NCBI GenBank assembly: GCA_020726505.1
Contig: JAHLEZ010000013.1
Coordinates: 682,001-746,000 of the forward strand
Reading direction: 5' to 3'
Length of the DNA stretch: 64,000 nucleotides
Origin: Leptodontidium sp. MPI-SDFR-AT-0119
Taxonomy: Eukaryota; Ascomycota; Leotiomycetes; Helotiales; Leptodontidiaceae
Below, piece after piece: positions 21,001-33,167 of this stretch (positions are counted from its first letter, which is position 1; each line of letters opens with the position of its first letter). The position numbers and the translations under genes are program-made. The notes under the pieces were generated by a model. The model made no database searches, was not told the origin of the DNA, and was given only the letters and a program-made list of their open reading frames with translations.

Positions 21001-22643
21001 CTAAGCCCAGCTGTAGCACTTATCCAAAAGCGGGACATTGACTTCGTACAAAGTTGCCGAGTACCACTGAGTGGCGAAGGCATCGAGGGCGAAAGTGAAG
21101 TTGCTGTTGAGTTGGAGTCCCTGGGTGCAGCCAGCAGCGTTGGTGATATTCTTCAGGCCACCAAGATCGACTCCGACGCCGCCAGTGAGTGTGAAGCTGT
21201 TGTCGAATCCGGGCTTGGCGGTGAGGCCAGTGGAGAGGTCAATCAGGCCGCCGAATGCTTTGGCTGCGATTTCGACGGTGAGGGAGGCGGAGGGGTTGAG
21301 GTAGGCTTGGACTTGGCCGTTGATATCGGCAGTGGCGGAGTCTGGAGAAGGTATGTTAGTACAATTTGGTTAGTAATAAGAGATAGCAATGGGAACGTAC
21401 AGGTAGGAGTCCAGCCAGAGACACCGGTATTCTTGGAGTTAAGCACATCAAGATGGATGTTTCCGTTTGCAAGGGCAACTTCGAATGCAGTCGAGAGATG
21501 AGCAGCAGCGGAAACGCCAATCTCAGTACCAACAGAGAACTGGAGCATGGGCCCTAATTCCAAAACACCTGGAACGGAGACACCATAGTAGAGGGAAGCT
21601 GGGGCGTAGGAGAAAGCGGTCTCGTAAGAAGCCTTGACGTCAGCAGAAAGGGCGAGATCGGCCTTGAAGCCAGCGTCGATGTCGAAGTAGAACGCATCGA
21701 GCTTCCAGAGCCACCAGTTGTATGCCAAGTAGCCAGAGAAAGTGATATCGGATGAGAAAGAAGCGTTGTCTGCGGTGATGGTCAAGTATGGGTCGTATTC
21801 AAACAGGACAGTGTCTTCGGCGAGAGCAATAGCTGGGCTGAATGTATATCTAGGATCGATGACCAAGTCGCGCTTGTCATTTGTTGTGTTGGTGACACCG
21901 GCTTCGACGCTACCAAAGGCAATGGTAGTGTAAGCTTTTGAAAGTTAGTATCATCCAAAGAAGTTGTCCTTGAAGATTGAGCTTACTAGCGACGGTAGAA
22001 ATGTTGGCTGCTTGAGTGCTGGCAGTAGCCACCAAAGTGTCACTATCAAAAGAGATGCTGTTGGTGAGGAAATAGCTTCTCTCAAGTTCGGCATCGCAAT
22101 CACCAAGATGGTTTGTGATCAAGACCATGGAGGCGTTTGATGAGGATGCCCTGGGCCGAATTAGATTCCCGTTGCATACCACTTTCTCGAAACCAGGAAC
22201 ACTCACCAAGCACTTTGCGCCTTCTCGAAAGTTGTGGTGTCGTTGAAAGTCACCGCGACTGAATCAGCAGTACAGTCAACGTTGATGATGGATGCAATGT
22301 CCTCCAAAACGACAGTAGGGTATTTCATAGTGTTGTTTACGACCATGCTCCCCGAGGTCGAATTAGCCGAGTAGTAGCAAGAGGTGTTCTTCGAAGGGAC
22401 AACGTTCTTGAGATTGTGTCTGTCAAAACGAGGCTTTTTCGAAGGAATGTACAACTTGGTAGAGTTCTGGGATGGATTGACATCAGCGAGAACAGGTACC
22501 ATGTTGACCGAAGGACCAGATCCGGGATTAGCTGATGCTTTGATGGCCACTGGAGCAATGTCGGCTTCGCAGGAAGCGTCCTCAGCGACCACAACTGTCG
22601 CGGCCATGGCTAAAAGCGCCGCAAAACCGAAAGAAGACTTCAT
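21001..22643 (-). CDS. Secreted protein of unknown function (DUF7029/DUF7223-like)
   Basis: Four exons, 22643-22207, 22150-21987, 21934-21401 and 21341-21001, join in frame to 491 aa. Residues 1-20 are a clear signal peptide (MKSSFGFAALLAMAATVVVA). The mature part is rich in Asn-X-Ser/Thr sites and has Cys residues that could pair. The N-terminal half resembles fungal proteins with the domain named DUF7029; the C-terminal half, full of beta-strand-like alternation (LTVEIAAKAFGG, FTLTGGVGVDLGG), resembles DUF7223. This assignment is from memory of the family's look and is moderate. No catalytic motif is visible. There is no C-terminal hydrophobic tail, so it is probably released or wall-bound, not GPI-anchored. 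The LPMO, another secreted protein, lies 1.8 kb away. Confidence 0.8.
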
Positions 22644-24924
22644 GGTTATGGTTATTGATATTAAGCTACTTTATGAAGAAGCAGTAACGAGTGTGGGTGC
22701 AAAATGCAGAGTAAACGGATGTGTATTGAGGAAGTACCTACAGAAGGAAGACCTGCATCAAAGAGGGCGAGATGTACAGACTTTGTACTTCCACAATTTC
22801 CAAGGGGATCTGGATAAGGTGGATCTCATCGCGCAAGATGTCTCGCCTTGTTGCCGTTAGGCGCGCAGGAAGATTGCATCTCACTGCAGTAACTGCACAC
22901 AAGCCCCTGGATATCCATCGACTTGCTCGAAATGAATTGTTCTCTCCGACTCTCCTCGGCCCATCATCTTTCACGAGCAAGCTATCGACTCTCCACCTCA
23001 GATCCGTCCGATCATTCCACGTCCGTGATGCTGTTGTCTGATTCGCTACGGCGAGAAGATGAGCGGGGGGGTTGTCCCTGCAGCATCTCTGGTCCTCCAC
23101 GAATGGTCCCTCGAAGCGGCAAACATCCCCAAAGAGGACAAAATGAGGGTCGGGACGTGCCCCAAACGGCTCAATATCACTGCATATTAAGAAATGACCG
23201 AGCCGGATGTCCTTCTTCTTTGGACCTGGGCAGGGTCTTTGCTCCGATCATCCCAGTGCCGAGATCGTACCTTTCGGTAAGGCTTCCGTTACAAAAGTGG
23301 TCAGAGCTCAAAGATTGCTGATGCTGTGGACGAACATGTTCAGGGTTTCCTGGTCGTGATTCGTGTGCTTTGTCTGATCTCACGACATGTTCGTCCAGGA
23401 AGCTTTATCGGTTTTGTTGTCGAATTTTGTCATCCAGTGCGACTTCATCCTCCGGATCGGCGGAGGTGCGATTTATGCTTCTCGGCAGTTAAAGGAGTTC
23501 GGTTCCCTCGCAACTTCAATCCAAGAAGAAAGAGGGGTATGTAGACATGGATAATGAAGTGCTCGAGGGAAAAGACAAGATAGGAAAGTGTCACGATGAA
23601 GAATCTCTTGGTGTCTTAGAGCAGACACCGTCAACAAGGTAGCCGATGCCAAGGCCAAGTCTACCAAAAGGCCCTTTTGGCAAGTTCATGCCAGGTTGGG
23701 GTCGGGCTTTAAAAACCTAAATCACTTTACTCAAACTTATGTTTGTACTAGAGATATACATACTTATGTATGGCGGTGTACGGCGATAAGGGTGCATTAT
23801 GTAGAAACACGCAGCAGTAAGTGGAAATCCAACTCAGGGGTTATTCCAGACTTACCCAAGTTAGTCAAATTTGACTACAACTGGATCCTGAATCATATTA
23901 ACCTAAACCTGGAGGAAATCCAAGTCCCTTACTCCTATCCCGTCCCATAAAGTTCACGCTTACAGTAAGGTTAAATCCTCATATCTTACTCTTCATCCTC
24001 CACTACCGTACTCAGCCACAAGTTCCCACAAACACCATGACTGCTGCCAGGAAACATCCCGACCCGAAACTCACCCATATTTTCCGTTTGGAAGACTCTA
24101 AAACAAATCTTTGTTTGTCAAGTTGTCAGAATGGGACGCAAGTACACGGGCCGTTATGAGGCTGTACAGAGCAATTTTGCACTTCTGCAAACGCGTGGCC
24201 TGGGGCCTGAGGGTCGCCCAGTTTGGAATTCGGAATCGATTCGAGACTTCCATTTCTTGACAAAGTCGAGGCCAAGACCGTTGATTCGATGCAATTTTTC
24301 GATAATGGTTTCTGGAGAGAGAACGAGGTATTGATTCGTAGGTAGTGATGCAGCAAATCCCTTTTCAGAACTTCAAGGATCAGGTATGCATGATCCATCT
24401 GTCTGATCCTTCAGGCATGAAGTTCGCTTCATCACACCTTCCCAATTCAACACATCGAAACACTTCATGATATGAGCTCTCTTTGGCCCCCATACCTGCC
24501 CACTTAGGTAGGTAGGTAGGCAAGTAAAGTACCAAGGTAGGTAAAAGATCACCCTTTTACCGACCAGCCTCCAATCTGCTGGACGACTAAATAGGAATGA
24601 ATCTAGGACTCTAATGAGATGCTTCCCGTCAAGCGCAAGTACAAACTGGAATTGCTTTGCATACAGTTCATCTACCGTGTAATTTTTCAATGTATTGTAC
24701 TTATAAGTTACTATAATCTTTCTAGTCTCATCCCAAGGCCATCTTATCCCGAACACAGCACAAATGCTACAATAGATCAACAAACAGCCAAAGATTCTTC
24801 TCATATACACCAAACGCCTCATGAGTATCTCCAACCCCAAAGCTACTAGGCTCCCATATCTACCTATCCCTTCTACCATTCATCACAATCATAAGATTCG
24901 TCCGAAGCCCCAGGGAACACCCTC
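22644..24924. other. Gene-free or unrecognised 2.3-kb stretch
   Basis: No supported gene on either strand; the longest frames (up to 168 codons) lack motifs. A (GTAG)n run lies at about 24505-24520. Confidence 0.5.
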
Positions 24925-25770
24925 CTACTTATATGATCGACGGTCCCTCGTCTCAACCCTACCCGACTCTAGCTTGACCTCCCTCGTATCCTCGACCTCA
25001 CTGGCCTTCACACCCGTCTTCTTAAAGTACTGCCAATCACCAATCGAAATGAACGCCGCGAGGGCAGAAACCATACTACACAGACAAACCATCAGTCAGT
25101 CACGATTTCTCATTGAATCCCTCCTCCCCTGCCCTTCTCTTTCATCAAGTCCAAGAGAAGTGAAATGGTCGGAGTAACAAAAACAAGCGGGGTCCAGGGC
25201 AGCAGGGCAACAAACCTCATAGTAACAGCAAGCGGAACAATAATCCAACTCAAGACACAGGTCGTGCCCGTACACTTCTTCAAGATCCCCTGCACGGTGA
25301 AAGCTACTACTGCAGGCCAGGCGACGGCTTCGATACAGTTCAGTATCATGTTGACTCTTGGCCGCTCTTTGAAGACGGTCGTGTGTTCGGCTAGGATCTG
25401 GTAGGTTATGAAGAGGAGGGATTTGGCGGCCTGTTGTCACGGTTTCTGTCAGAGCTGTTTTCTTCTCTCAAAATTTTTTTTTGGCAGAGAAAGAGGTGTT
25501 TTTTTGCAGAGAGGAAAGATGACGGGAGGAAAGTGAGAGAGCTAGATGTACTGTACGTACCATACTCAATGCGATCTGTCCCGACATCGACCGCTTTCCT
25601 CCATTCCCAGTCACACTCGTCGAGGCAGCCGCTTTCCTCTGGCTGTTTGTGATGAGCATGCGTGCTACAGCGATGCCTGTGACTGTCGCAGCGAGAATTA
25701 GGGCTGCGATATGACCCCATAGCTTGACCTGCGCGCGGGTTTTGAAGGATCCTTTCATGATGTAGGGCAT
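24925..25770 (-). CDS. Small multi-pass membrane protein (MARVEL-like?), 191 aa
   Basis: Three exons, 25770-25561, 25430-25216 and 25075-24925, total 576 nt in frame. Introns of 130 and 140 nt have GTACGT...ACAACAG and GTTTGT...GTGTAG ends. Hydrophobic segments lie at about residues 17-40, 70-84 (weak), 97-121 and 128-152, so three or four membrane helices with short loops are expected. The C-terminal tail is charged and ends RRSYK. The layout (four helices, basic N terminus, conserved-looking GDWQYFKK after the last helix) resembles fungal MARVEL-like proteins. Two in-frame starts (25770 and 25758) are possible. No enzymatic motif. Confidence 0.75.
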
Positions 25771-27286
25771 TTTGTCGATTGTTTGGCGGTGTTTGATTTA
25801 TTCGAGATGTATGGAAACACAGGAGAAGAGGACTGGAGAGGGAAAGTAGATATGTTGGTGGAACTCCGTAATAAACAACCTGTTGACTGCTCGAGAAGGA
25901 GACACAGAAGAAGTTGAAGATTGACAATCTGGTAGAGAGATATGATAGAGAGCAGACAGATTCAAACACGAACTGTTTATATGTATACAAAAAACAAAAG
26001 TAAAATCCAATCCATCAGAAGAGAATCCTCTCCCCTATATACCCTAAACCAAACCCAGGAAATCCAAAACCCAAATGTACCAAGCCAAAGAAAAAAAATA
26101 TACAACAACAACCTACGAGTATGATAGTTCGATAAATAACCTGCCAAGACTGCCCACTGACGTATTCCCTCCCTCATCGCCCTGGATTCCCCTCCTCTAT
26201 CACCAATCCAAGTATCATCGTTGGGCATCTCAAGCCACTAAGGGTACCTTAAGCATGGTTTTGATCTCGGATAAATTCGTAGCTGTGCTACATTTACTAC
26301 TTCCCCTCGCTCCCTCGCTCGGACTCGGACTCGGACTCGCCATCCTCCTCGCATCTGCTTCGGGATAATCAGCCTCTTTCTCGAAAACCAACGATTTTCC
26401 TCGCACAATGTTTATAATGACGAAGATCAAATTCCCATTGGAGGGATTCTTCTCAGCCTCGAACTTCTTGGAGACGATCGAAAGGCTGGAAGGTGTAGAT
26501 AAGCATTAGGCGTTACGCGGCGATCTGCAGGTTTGTTGGATGAGGATCGTTGACTGGCTTCTATTGAGGTCTGAGGAGAATGGCAGTCGTAGTCTCCACG
26601 CGTCTGATTACATACAGTACGGACTGAAATGGATTGGTTATATCGCTCTTTCTCGGATACTCCGTACAGACCGTACCTACTGTACAGACTTACTCTGCCA
26701 AGAAGATTTAAGAAGATGGCTGCGTCTTTTTGCTTCTTTTTTTCCTTCTTGATTTGTCTTCTTGCTTCCAGTGTTGAGTCGCTGACAGACCATCATCAAG
26801 CTTTCCATCAAGCTTAAAAGTAAGAAAAGCAGACTCTTTCTTCACTTTGCTTCAGATTTATTGGCTGGCGCCTCCTACATCATCATATCATATTCAATTA
26901 ATATCCTCGCACCCATGAGCATTATCAGACGGAAATCTCTCCCACGTACGGGGAAAAGATGTGAAGGGAAAGGAGATAGGTGTAAATGGTCATGCCGTAG
27001 TAACTTAGCAGTGTAGGTATCTATAATTTTCGACCTCAAACGAAGTCTCTATCTCCATCACGTTATATCCGCCATGCCTTGTATCCTACCTAACCGATGC
27101 CAAATCGGAACGCACACTAGCTACACGTAGGAACCCACCAAAGCAAGTCACATAAAAACAGGCAAAACATGTTTTGAAAAAAAAAAGGGGAAATCCAATG
27201 TTCATGCACCGCTAAGCGCTTTCCAAAATATACATCTACGCATTGACAAACAAAAGAACCAAGCTCGCTTCCATTTATTTCTCTTT
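25771..27286. other. Intergenic between membrane protein and copper ATPase
   Basis: A hexamer GGACTC is repeated about three times at 26320-26340. A minus-strand frame at 26230-26480 (with KKFEAEKNPSNG... upstream of 26430) looks partly protein-like but has no acceptable start or upstream exon. Nothing else is supported. Confidence 0.45.
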
Positions 27287-30200
27287 CTACACAGTCTCGA
27301 GATTGCTCAAAGGCACATACCCATCCTCCTCCTTCCTCGTACGACCCGTCACAGACCTCGCGAGATCAGCGACCTTTCCAACTAACCCGCCCATTCCCCA
27401 TCCGTTGCCTCGCCGTCTCAACTGTGCCTTCTCCTCTACGAGAGCGTCGTCCATCCAGCGTGGGCGTTTCCAGAACTTGAGGAGTAGACTGCTGCCGACT
27501 ACGCTGACACTACTAGCAGCCATAGCGGCGCCAGCTGCCATGGGATGGAGATGGTACCCGAATGGTAGAAAGATACCCATTGCGAATGGGAGACCGATGA
27601 TATTGTATGCGCACGCCCAGGTGAGGTTCAGCTTGATACGGTTGAAGATCGAGCGGGCGAGTTGGATGGACGCGGGTATGTCCATGAGATCGTTGGGACG
27701 CATGAGTACGATGTCTGCGGCTTCCATGGCTACGTCTGTGCCGGACGCCATGGCGATTCCAACATCTGCAGTTGCGAGAGCGGGCGAGTCGTTGATGCCA
27801 TCGCCGACCATGGCTACGCATTCACCTGCTTGTTGGAACTTGCGGATGATGTCTTGTTTCTGGTCTGGTGTTACGCCGGCGTGGACGTTTTCAGATGGAA
27901 TGCCGACAATTCGAGCAACTGCGACAGCGGTAGAGCGCTGATCACCAGTGACAATGGCAGTTTTGACACCCATCCTGTGCAGAGCTGCAATGGCTGCCCG
28001 TGCACTATCCTTAACGGTGTCAGAAAGACAGAGATGACCAGAGAAGGCGCCGTCGACTGCGATGAAGATGTTGGTAGTTCCAGCTGATGCTGCTTTAGCA
28101 GATCCAGCGGCCTTGATGTTCGCTTCCTCAGAGGAGTTGACAGCATCTTGAGGTACCTCGACCTTGTTGTCTCGAAGGAAGCGAACACTTCCGATCAAGA
28201 CACGGTACCGGGTTCTTTCAGCACTGGTGGCAGGCTCGACGAAAGCACTGATACCTTTGCCTACCACAGCTTCGAAATCCCCAATGCTACCATCAATTGT
28301 ACCCTCAATGTCGAGACCCAACTCTTGCTTTGCTGACGCCAGGATAGCTTTACCAATTGGGTGCTCGCTGCCCATCTCTGCAAGACCTAGAATTGTCCAC
28401 CAGAGTTTTCTTCGCCATTCACTATTCTGCCATGTTGGCACAAGCTTCGAGCTGGCCACGGTCATTTTGCCAAGAGTCAAAGTTCCCGTCTTGTCAAGGA
28501 CGACTTGAGTGATCTTTGTAGTAGTCTCGAGAGCAGCGCCACCTTTGACCAAGATTCCATTCTCTGCGCCGACGCCGGTTCCAACCATGACAGCTGTTGG
28601 TGTGGCTAGACCAAGGGCACAAGGACACGCAAAGACAATGACAGATATGCAAAGCTTCACGCAAACCATGAACTTTCCACCGCTGGCCTCATCGACAAAG
28701 ATCTTTGGAGGGTGGGAAAGGACATGGCTGAGAACCATCCAAATCGCAAATGTGAGGAATCCGAGGCAGAGAATGATTGGTACGAAGTATCCAGCAATTG
28801 TATCAGCAAGGCGTTGGATGGGAGCTCTCGTAGTTTGGGCATCCTGAACGAGCTTGACGATCTGGCTGAGTTGAGTATCTCTGCCTGCTCTGGTGACGCG
28901 GAAATCAACACGGCCAGTGCCGTTGACAGTGCCTCCGATAAGAAGGCCACCTTTTCGCTTCTGAACTGGCATGGCTTCTCCAGTCACCATACTCTCATCG
29001 ACATAAGTCTCTCCTCGGGTAACGGTTCCATCAGCTGGAATCTTGTCGCCGGGTCTCAGGATAACGATGTCACCAACTTCAATAAGCTCTGTTGGGATAA
29101 CCTTCTCCTCAGTTGCATTTCCTTCTTGTGCTGAATCTGTCTTTGGTTCATTTCCACTTCCAATAGCAACATCCCATCCTTCCGCGGCCTTGTCTGCTGC
29201 GATTGGATCGGCATAAATGGTTGCCATTGAAGGAGCAAGTGACATGAGCCTTGATAAGGCCTTTGACGTCTGTCCCTTGGCTCTGTTCTCGAGGAAACGC
29301 CCGAGAGTGATAAATGTGATAAGCATACTGCTCGTATCAAAGATCGTGCTAGGTCGAGTGTGAGGAGGACAGAAGATAGACACGAGCATCGCGGCAATAC
29401 TGAAAAAGAATGCCGCAGAGGTACCAAGGACGACCAAAACGTCCATGGTGGGCGAACCATGCTTCATGGATTTGTATGCTGAAATGTAGAAACGCTTTCC
29501 AATGCCGAATTGGACGGGTATCGTAAGGACTAAACAAACGATATCTCCCAAGTAAAGACCAGGAATAATGGACATGCTGCCAAAGTCGAGAGCTGGGATC
29601 AGCATAGGAATAACCATGCTGATGAGGAACACCGGAATGGCGAAAGCTAGAGAGGTCTTGAAAGCCCTACGCCACTCCGTGATCTCCTTCGTTTTCGAAA
29701 GAGACTCAAGCTGGGCATTGTTGTCATCGTTGTCAGCTACAAGGGCATTGTATCCTTGAGCTTCAATGAGTTCGACAAGAGCACGAAGTCCAGCAATGTT
29801 CGGTTGATGTGAGACATTTAATCGTGATGTGGCAAGACTGACGGTTGCTGAGTTGACTCCAGGCATGGACTGTAATTTCGCCTCTAGAGCAGTCGCTGCA
29901 GCTGCATCTCTGACTCCAAAAACCTTGAACTGTGCAACTGCCGCTGAGGAAGACTGTCCAGAACTGCCTAATTGTGTAGAGATGATCTTCGCATCAAATC
30001 CTCTATCGTCGATAATCTCAGCAATTTTCTCCGCTGACAACTTCGCTGGATCGTGCATAATGACCGCTCTCTCAGCCAGAAGACTGATGTTGAACTGAAT
30101 CACGCCTTCCAAGTCCTTGAAGCCGCCCTCGATAGCAGAAGTACAGGCACCACAGGTCATTCCCTCAATCGCAACAGTCGTCGTTGCGACCTTTTCCCTC

Positions 30201-30838
30201 CTCCCAGAACTTCCTCGGCGTGTCTTCAGGCTCTTTGTCGGTTCTGATTTACTGCTCTCCACGATCGTTGCTCCAAACCCTCGGTCCTCGATGATTTCGG
30301 CGATCTGCTCAGCGCTCAACAGAGACTCGTCATGCTCGACCACCGCCCTTTCCGACAATAACGATATACTGAAATGTTTCACTCCCGAGACGCCCTTGAA
30401 CCCACCCTCAACAGCAGATGTACACGCCCCGCATGTCATGCCCTCCACAGCCAAAGTTGTCGTAGTCGTCGTTGGTTCGTCTTCTTCGTCGCCATCCACA
30501 TCCTCATCATACAGGTATCCCCTCTTGCTGAACATCGGCGAGGGTAAATCTGTAGCCAGAACCTCCGCATCGAAGCCCCGGTCCTCGATGATCTCTCGTA
30601 TTTGCTCGGCGGCTATCCGCTGGGGATCGTGAACGATGACCGCCCTCTCCATCACTAAGCTCACAGACACATTTCCAACTCCCTCAACGTTCTTGAAGCC
30701 TGCCTCCACCGCAGATGTACATGCGCCACAGGTCATCCCGCCGACCTTCAACGTTGTCGTCGCCATGTGTGCAGGAGTGCTTATCGACGGCCGAGGCGCA
30801 CCCTCTCTCGAAGCAACTTTCAAATAAGTCGGCGCCAT
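27287..30838 (-). CDS. ccc2: Copper-transporting P-type ATPase (CCC2/ATP7 type)
   Basis: A single-exon gene of 1183 aa. It pumps Cu(I) into the late secretory pathway to load copper enzymes such as laccases and the iron-uptake oxidase. Three N-terminal heavy-metal domains carry GMTCGAC motifs, with the metal Cys at 37/40, 136/139 and 229/232. A fourth domain-like repeat (about 305-370) lacks the Cys pair. The core has the TGEA motif, the CPC metal site in helix 6 (Cys 738 and 740), the DKTGT phosphorylation site (Asp 782), SEHPIG and GDGIND (about 1012-1017). The C-terminal tail is hydrophilic. A second Met at residue 25, directly before the first metal domain, is an alternative start. The length fits filamentous-fungal orthologues. 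Confidence 0.95.
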   Translation of the reverse strand: MAPTYLKVASREGAPRPSISTPAHMATTTLKVGGMTCGACTSAVEAGFKNVEGVGNVSVSLVMERAVIVHDPQRIAAEQIREIIEDRGFDAEVLATDLPSPMFSKRGYLYDEDVDGDEEDEPTTTTTTLAVEGMTCGACTSAVEGGFKGVSGVKHFSISLLSERAVVEHDESLLSAEQIAEIIEDRGFGATIVESSKSEPTKSLKTRRGSSGRREKVATTTVAIEGMTCGACTSAIEGGFKDLEGVIQFNISLLAERAVIMHDPAKLSAEKIAEIIDDRGFDAKIISTQLGSSGQSSSAAVAQFKVFGVRDAAAATALEAKLQSMPGVNSATVSLATSRLNVSHQPNIAGLRALVELIEAQGYNALVADNDDNNAQLESLSKTKEITEWRRAFKTSLAFAIPVFLISMVIPMLIPALDFGSMSIIPGLYLGDIVCLVLTIPVQFGIGKRFYISAYKSMKHGSPTMDVLVVLGTSAAFFFSIAAMLVSIFCPPHTRPSTIFDTSSMLITFITLGRFLENRAKGQTSKALSRLMSLAPSMATIYADPIAADKAAEGWDVAIGSGNEPKTDSAQEGNATEEKVIPTELIEVGDIVILRPGDKIPADGTVTRGETYVDESMVTGEAMPVQKRKGGLLIGGTVNGTGRVDFRVTRAGRDTQLSQIVKLVQDAQTTRAPIQRLADTIAGYFVPIILCLGFLTFAIWMVLSHVLSHPPKIFVDEASGGKFMVCVKLCISVIVFACPCALGLATPTAVMVGTGVGAENGILVKGGAALETTTKITQVVLDKTGTLTLGKMTVASSKLVPTWQNSEWRRKLWWTILGLAEMGSEHPIGKAILASAKQELGLDIEGTIDGSIGDFEAVVGKGISAFVEPATSAERTRYRVLIGSVRFLRDNKVEVPQDAVNSSEEANIKAAGSAKAASAGTTNIFIAVDGAFSGHLCLSDTVKDSARAAIAALHRMGVKTAIVTGDQRSTAVAVARIVGIPSENVHAGVTPDQKQDIIRKFQQAGECVAMVGDGINDSPALATADVGIAMASGTDVAMEAADIVLMRPNDLMDIPASIQLARSIFNRIKLNLTWACAYNIIGLPFAMGIFLPFGYHLHPMAAGAAMAASSVSVVGSSLLLKFWKRPRWMDDALVEEKAQLRRRGNGWGMGGLVGKVADLARSVTGRTRKEEDGYVPLSNLETV

Positions 30839-32187
30839 CGTGAATGAGAATCGCTGCTGCTTCAGCAGCTGTGCCGACCGGGCGGCAGTGGGAATTTGAG
30901 GGTTCTCGAGACTATTACCGGCTGGCTGATTGTGATAGAGTAATATATTACGCCTTACTAAATGGGGCAGTCAGCAAGACATTGGCCGTACGATAGGAGG
31001 GGCAGCGGCAAATGCTGATCCTGCATAATTGTGATCGTGATTCATTAGGACTGACAGTAGTGAGGGTGAGCAGAAGGCCAGCTCCTGCGAGAATGGTGTT
31101 ATTCAAGGTTCGGCGGTCTGTGGTTGTCTTTGTCACTGATTTGTGGTCGGTAAATATTCTGGTAAGCACCCTCGAATCAGATCGACTCTCTTTCTCGTTC
31201 CTGAGAGGCCGGAATTGAGCCAACACCGACAGCGAAAGTCTATCGGTTCTGTAGTGGCACTTGAGATGTAGCAATGGCCGTCTTCGAAGCCGTGGAACAA
31301 TCCCAGAGAGAGATATGGTGGTGCAGAACAAAAGGAAAAGATGTTGTGAAGGTATTCGAGGCAGGTGGCGCTTTGGAGAAGTCCGGGGCTTCCAAGAGAT
31401 TATGTACTGTACAACGGAAGATGCGACACCACCACGCAGAAAAGAACCGATCAATCCACCCAAGTCAACTTAGTCAAGTCACTTCTACTCCGTAGACACC
31501 CTGGTGACGGACCATGTGTCTCGAAGCATGAACCCAGCCACCAGAACTGTCAATGCGTGCTGCTCGCTGGAGGAGACGGTTTGGGACTCTGTTCCTCTTC
31601 TTAGCCGGATGTGGGAACTCTCAGCCCTGAGCTTCGTGGGCCAGTGACGAGTACCCTGAACAGCAAGTGGGCCAATAATTTAATGCGTGAATCTAAATCT
31701 AGAGCACTTGCAGGCTGTGATATGTTGTGATACGTGATCTAGAGGCAGCCAAATAATTGTCCTGTCTTTTCCCGATGAGTTCTTCTCTTCCAGCTCGCAG
31801 GTCCTGATATCACGTCCTTGGCAACACGAGCGCCACATCCAGGCCACGGATAGGGAAGGGCGCTAGCACTAGCCGGCCGCTAGAGTCATGGAACCAATCT
31901 GATACGTGCCCGAGCTTCAACATGCCAATTTTGACGAGCAAGCTCGTTTGATCTTGTTTCGAGGCAGACAGCAACTCCGTTCTGACCAACGACATCTCTT
32001 GAAATTCATCTCTCTGAATGTTAGATCCCCTCCGGCAAAACCTGCTTCAGAACATCGGCAAAGCTTGACTGTCATACCAAGCTTTCGGGCGATCTTCCTG
32101 CGCACTCTCCAAACATCGAAGCCAGAGAACAGGCAGCGAATCACCACTCTACAAAGTAACCTCGAGACTCGACAACAAACATTCAAG
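30839..32187. other. Divergent promoter region, copper ATPase and CSN7
   Basis: A 1.35-kb head-to-head region. A 171-codon minus frame (30948-31463) and a 73-codon plus frame (31274-31495) overlap each other and lack motifs, so neither is called. Confidence 0.5.
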
Positions 32188-33167
32188 ATGGAGCAAATGA
32201 AGTCCATGAACGCCCTGGCAGTCAGTTATTTCTCCCATCTCCAGCTTTAGACTCATACAATACACAAGATACATCACAACCCAATATATACCCACATCTA
32301 CTAACACCAAACCCCTCACAGCCCTTCCTCGCCCTGACCAAAACCGCCAACTCCCCCCGCGCAGCAGCGAACCTAATCGAAAGCGCAACCAGCGCGCCCA
32401 ACACCTTCATCTTCGCCGAGCTCCTCCAAGCAGCCAATATCCAAGCCCTCTCCTCTTCGGAATACACCTCTCACCTCTCCCTCCTCAAGATCTTCAGCTA
32501 TGGCACCTACACCGACTACATCTCCACCGGCGACCTACCCACCCTCAATGCAGCACAAACGCTCAAGCTGCGCCAACTCTCCTTCCTCACGCTGGCTAAG
32601 AACCAAGCCAACCTCTCTTACAAGAAACTCTTAGAGAGTCTAGGTCTGGAAACGCCTAGAGAGTTAGAGGATCTGGTCATCTCTGCTATTTACGCTGGAT
32701 TGGTTTCTGCGACTCTAGATCCATATCACCAAGTCGTAGCCGTCTCCTCCGTCTCTCCTCTGCGAGATCTCCAACCAAACTCCATCCCGGCTATGCTAAG
32801 CACCTTGAACGAATGGTCCACCCGCTGCGTATCCACGCTCGCGGATATCGAGAAGCAGATCGCGGGTATTAAGGCCGAGGCATCGAAGCGCCATCGGGAA
32901 GAGGCGGAGTGGACTGCGCAGGTTGAGAAGTTGATGGAGACCAAGGGCGATGGGAATGAGGGTGAGAAGAACGAGAAGAAAGGCAGTGTTTTTAGTGGTG
33001 TGGGTAAGAAGTTGGGCTTTGGTGCTGCGGCGAAGAGGGGTAGTGGGAACTTGGGAGGGGATGGCGATGCGGATGATATGGATATTGATGATGACGATGA
33101 TGAAGGCAGCAAGCGGGACGGGAGATCTTCGAAGAAACGAGGTTTCGGTCTAGGTCTGGGGAAGTAG
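32188..33167 (+). CDS. csn7: COP9 signalosome subunit 7 (PCI domain)
   Basis: Two exons, 32188-32220 and 32322-33167, give 292 aa. The 101-nt intron starts GTCAGT and has CTAAC before its ACAG end. The first exon holds only 11 codons. The COP9 signalosome removes NEDD8/Rub1 from cullins in nucleus and cytosol; CSN7 is a PCI scaffold subunit. The PCI-type helical core (FLALTKTANSPRAAANLIE... to the winged-helix part KLRQLSFLTLAK, LEDLVISAIYAGLVSA) is clear. A coiled-coil-like segment (STLADIEKQIAGIKAEASKRHREEA) follows. The C-terminal tail is acidic, then basic, and low in complexity (MDIDDDDDEGSK). eIF3/26S PCI proteins are related, but the pattern best fits CSN7. Confidence 0.85.

Noticed and set aside
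26230..26480. Possible exon with KSLVFEKEADYPEADARR
   Set aside because: Looks partly protein-like, but no ATG or phase-compatible upstream exon was found.
30948..31495. Overlapping frames in the divergent promoter of ccc2 and csn7
   Set aside because: Two opposite-strand frames exclude each other; neither has a motif, and a candidate intron of about 35 nt is too short.
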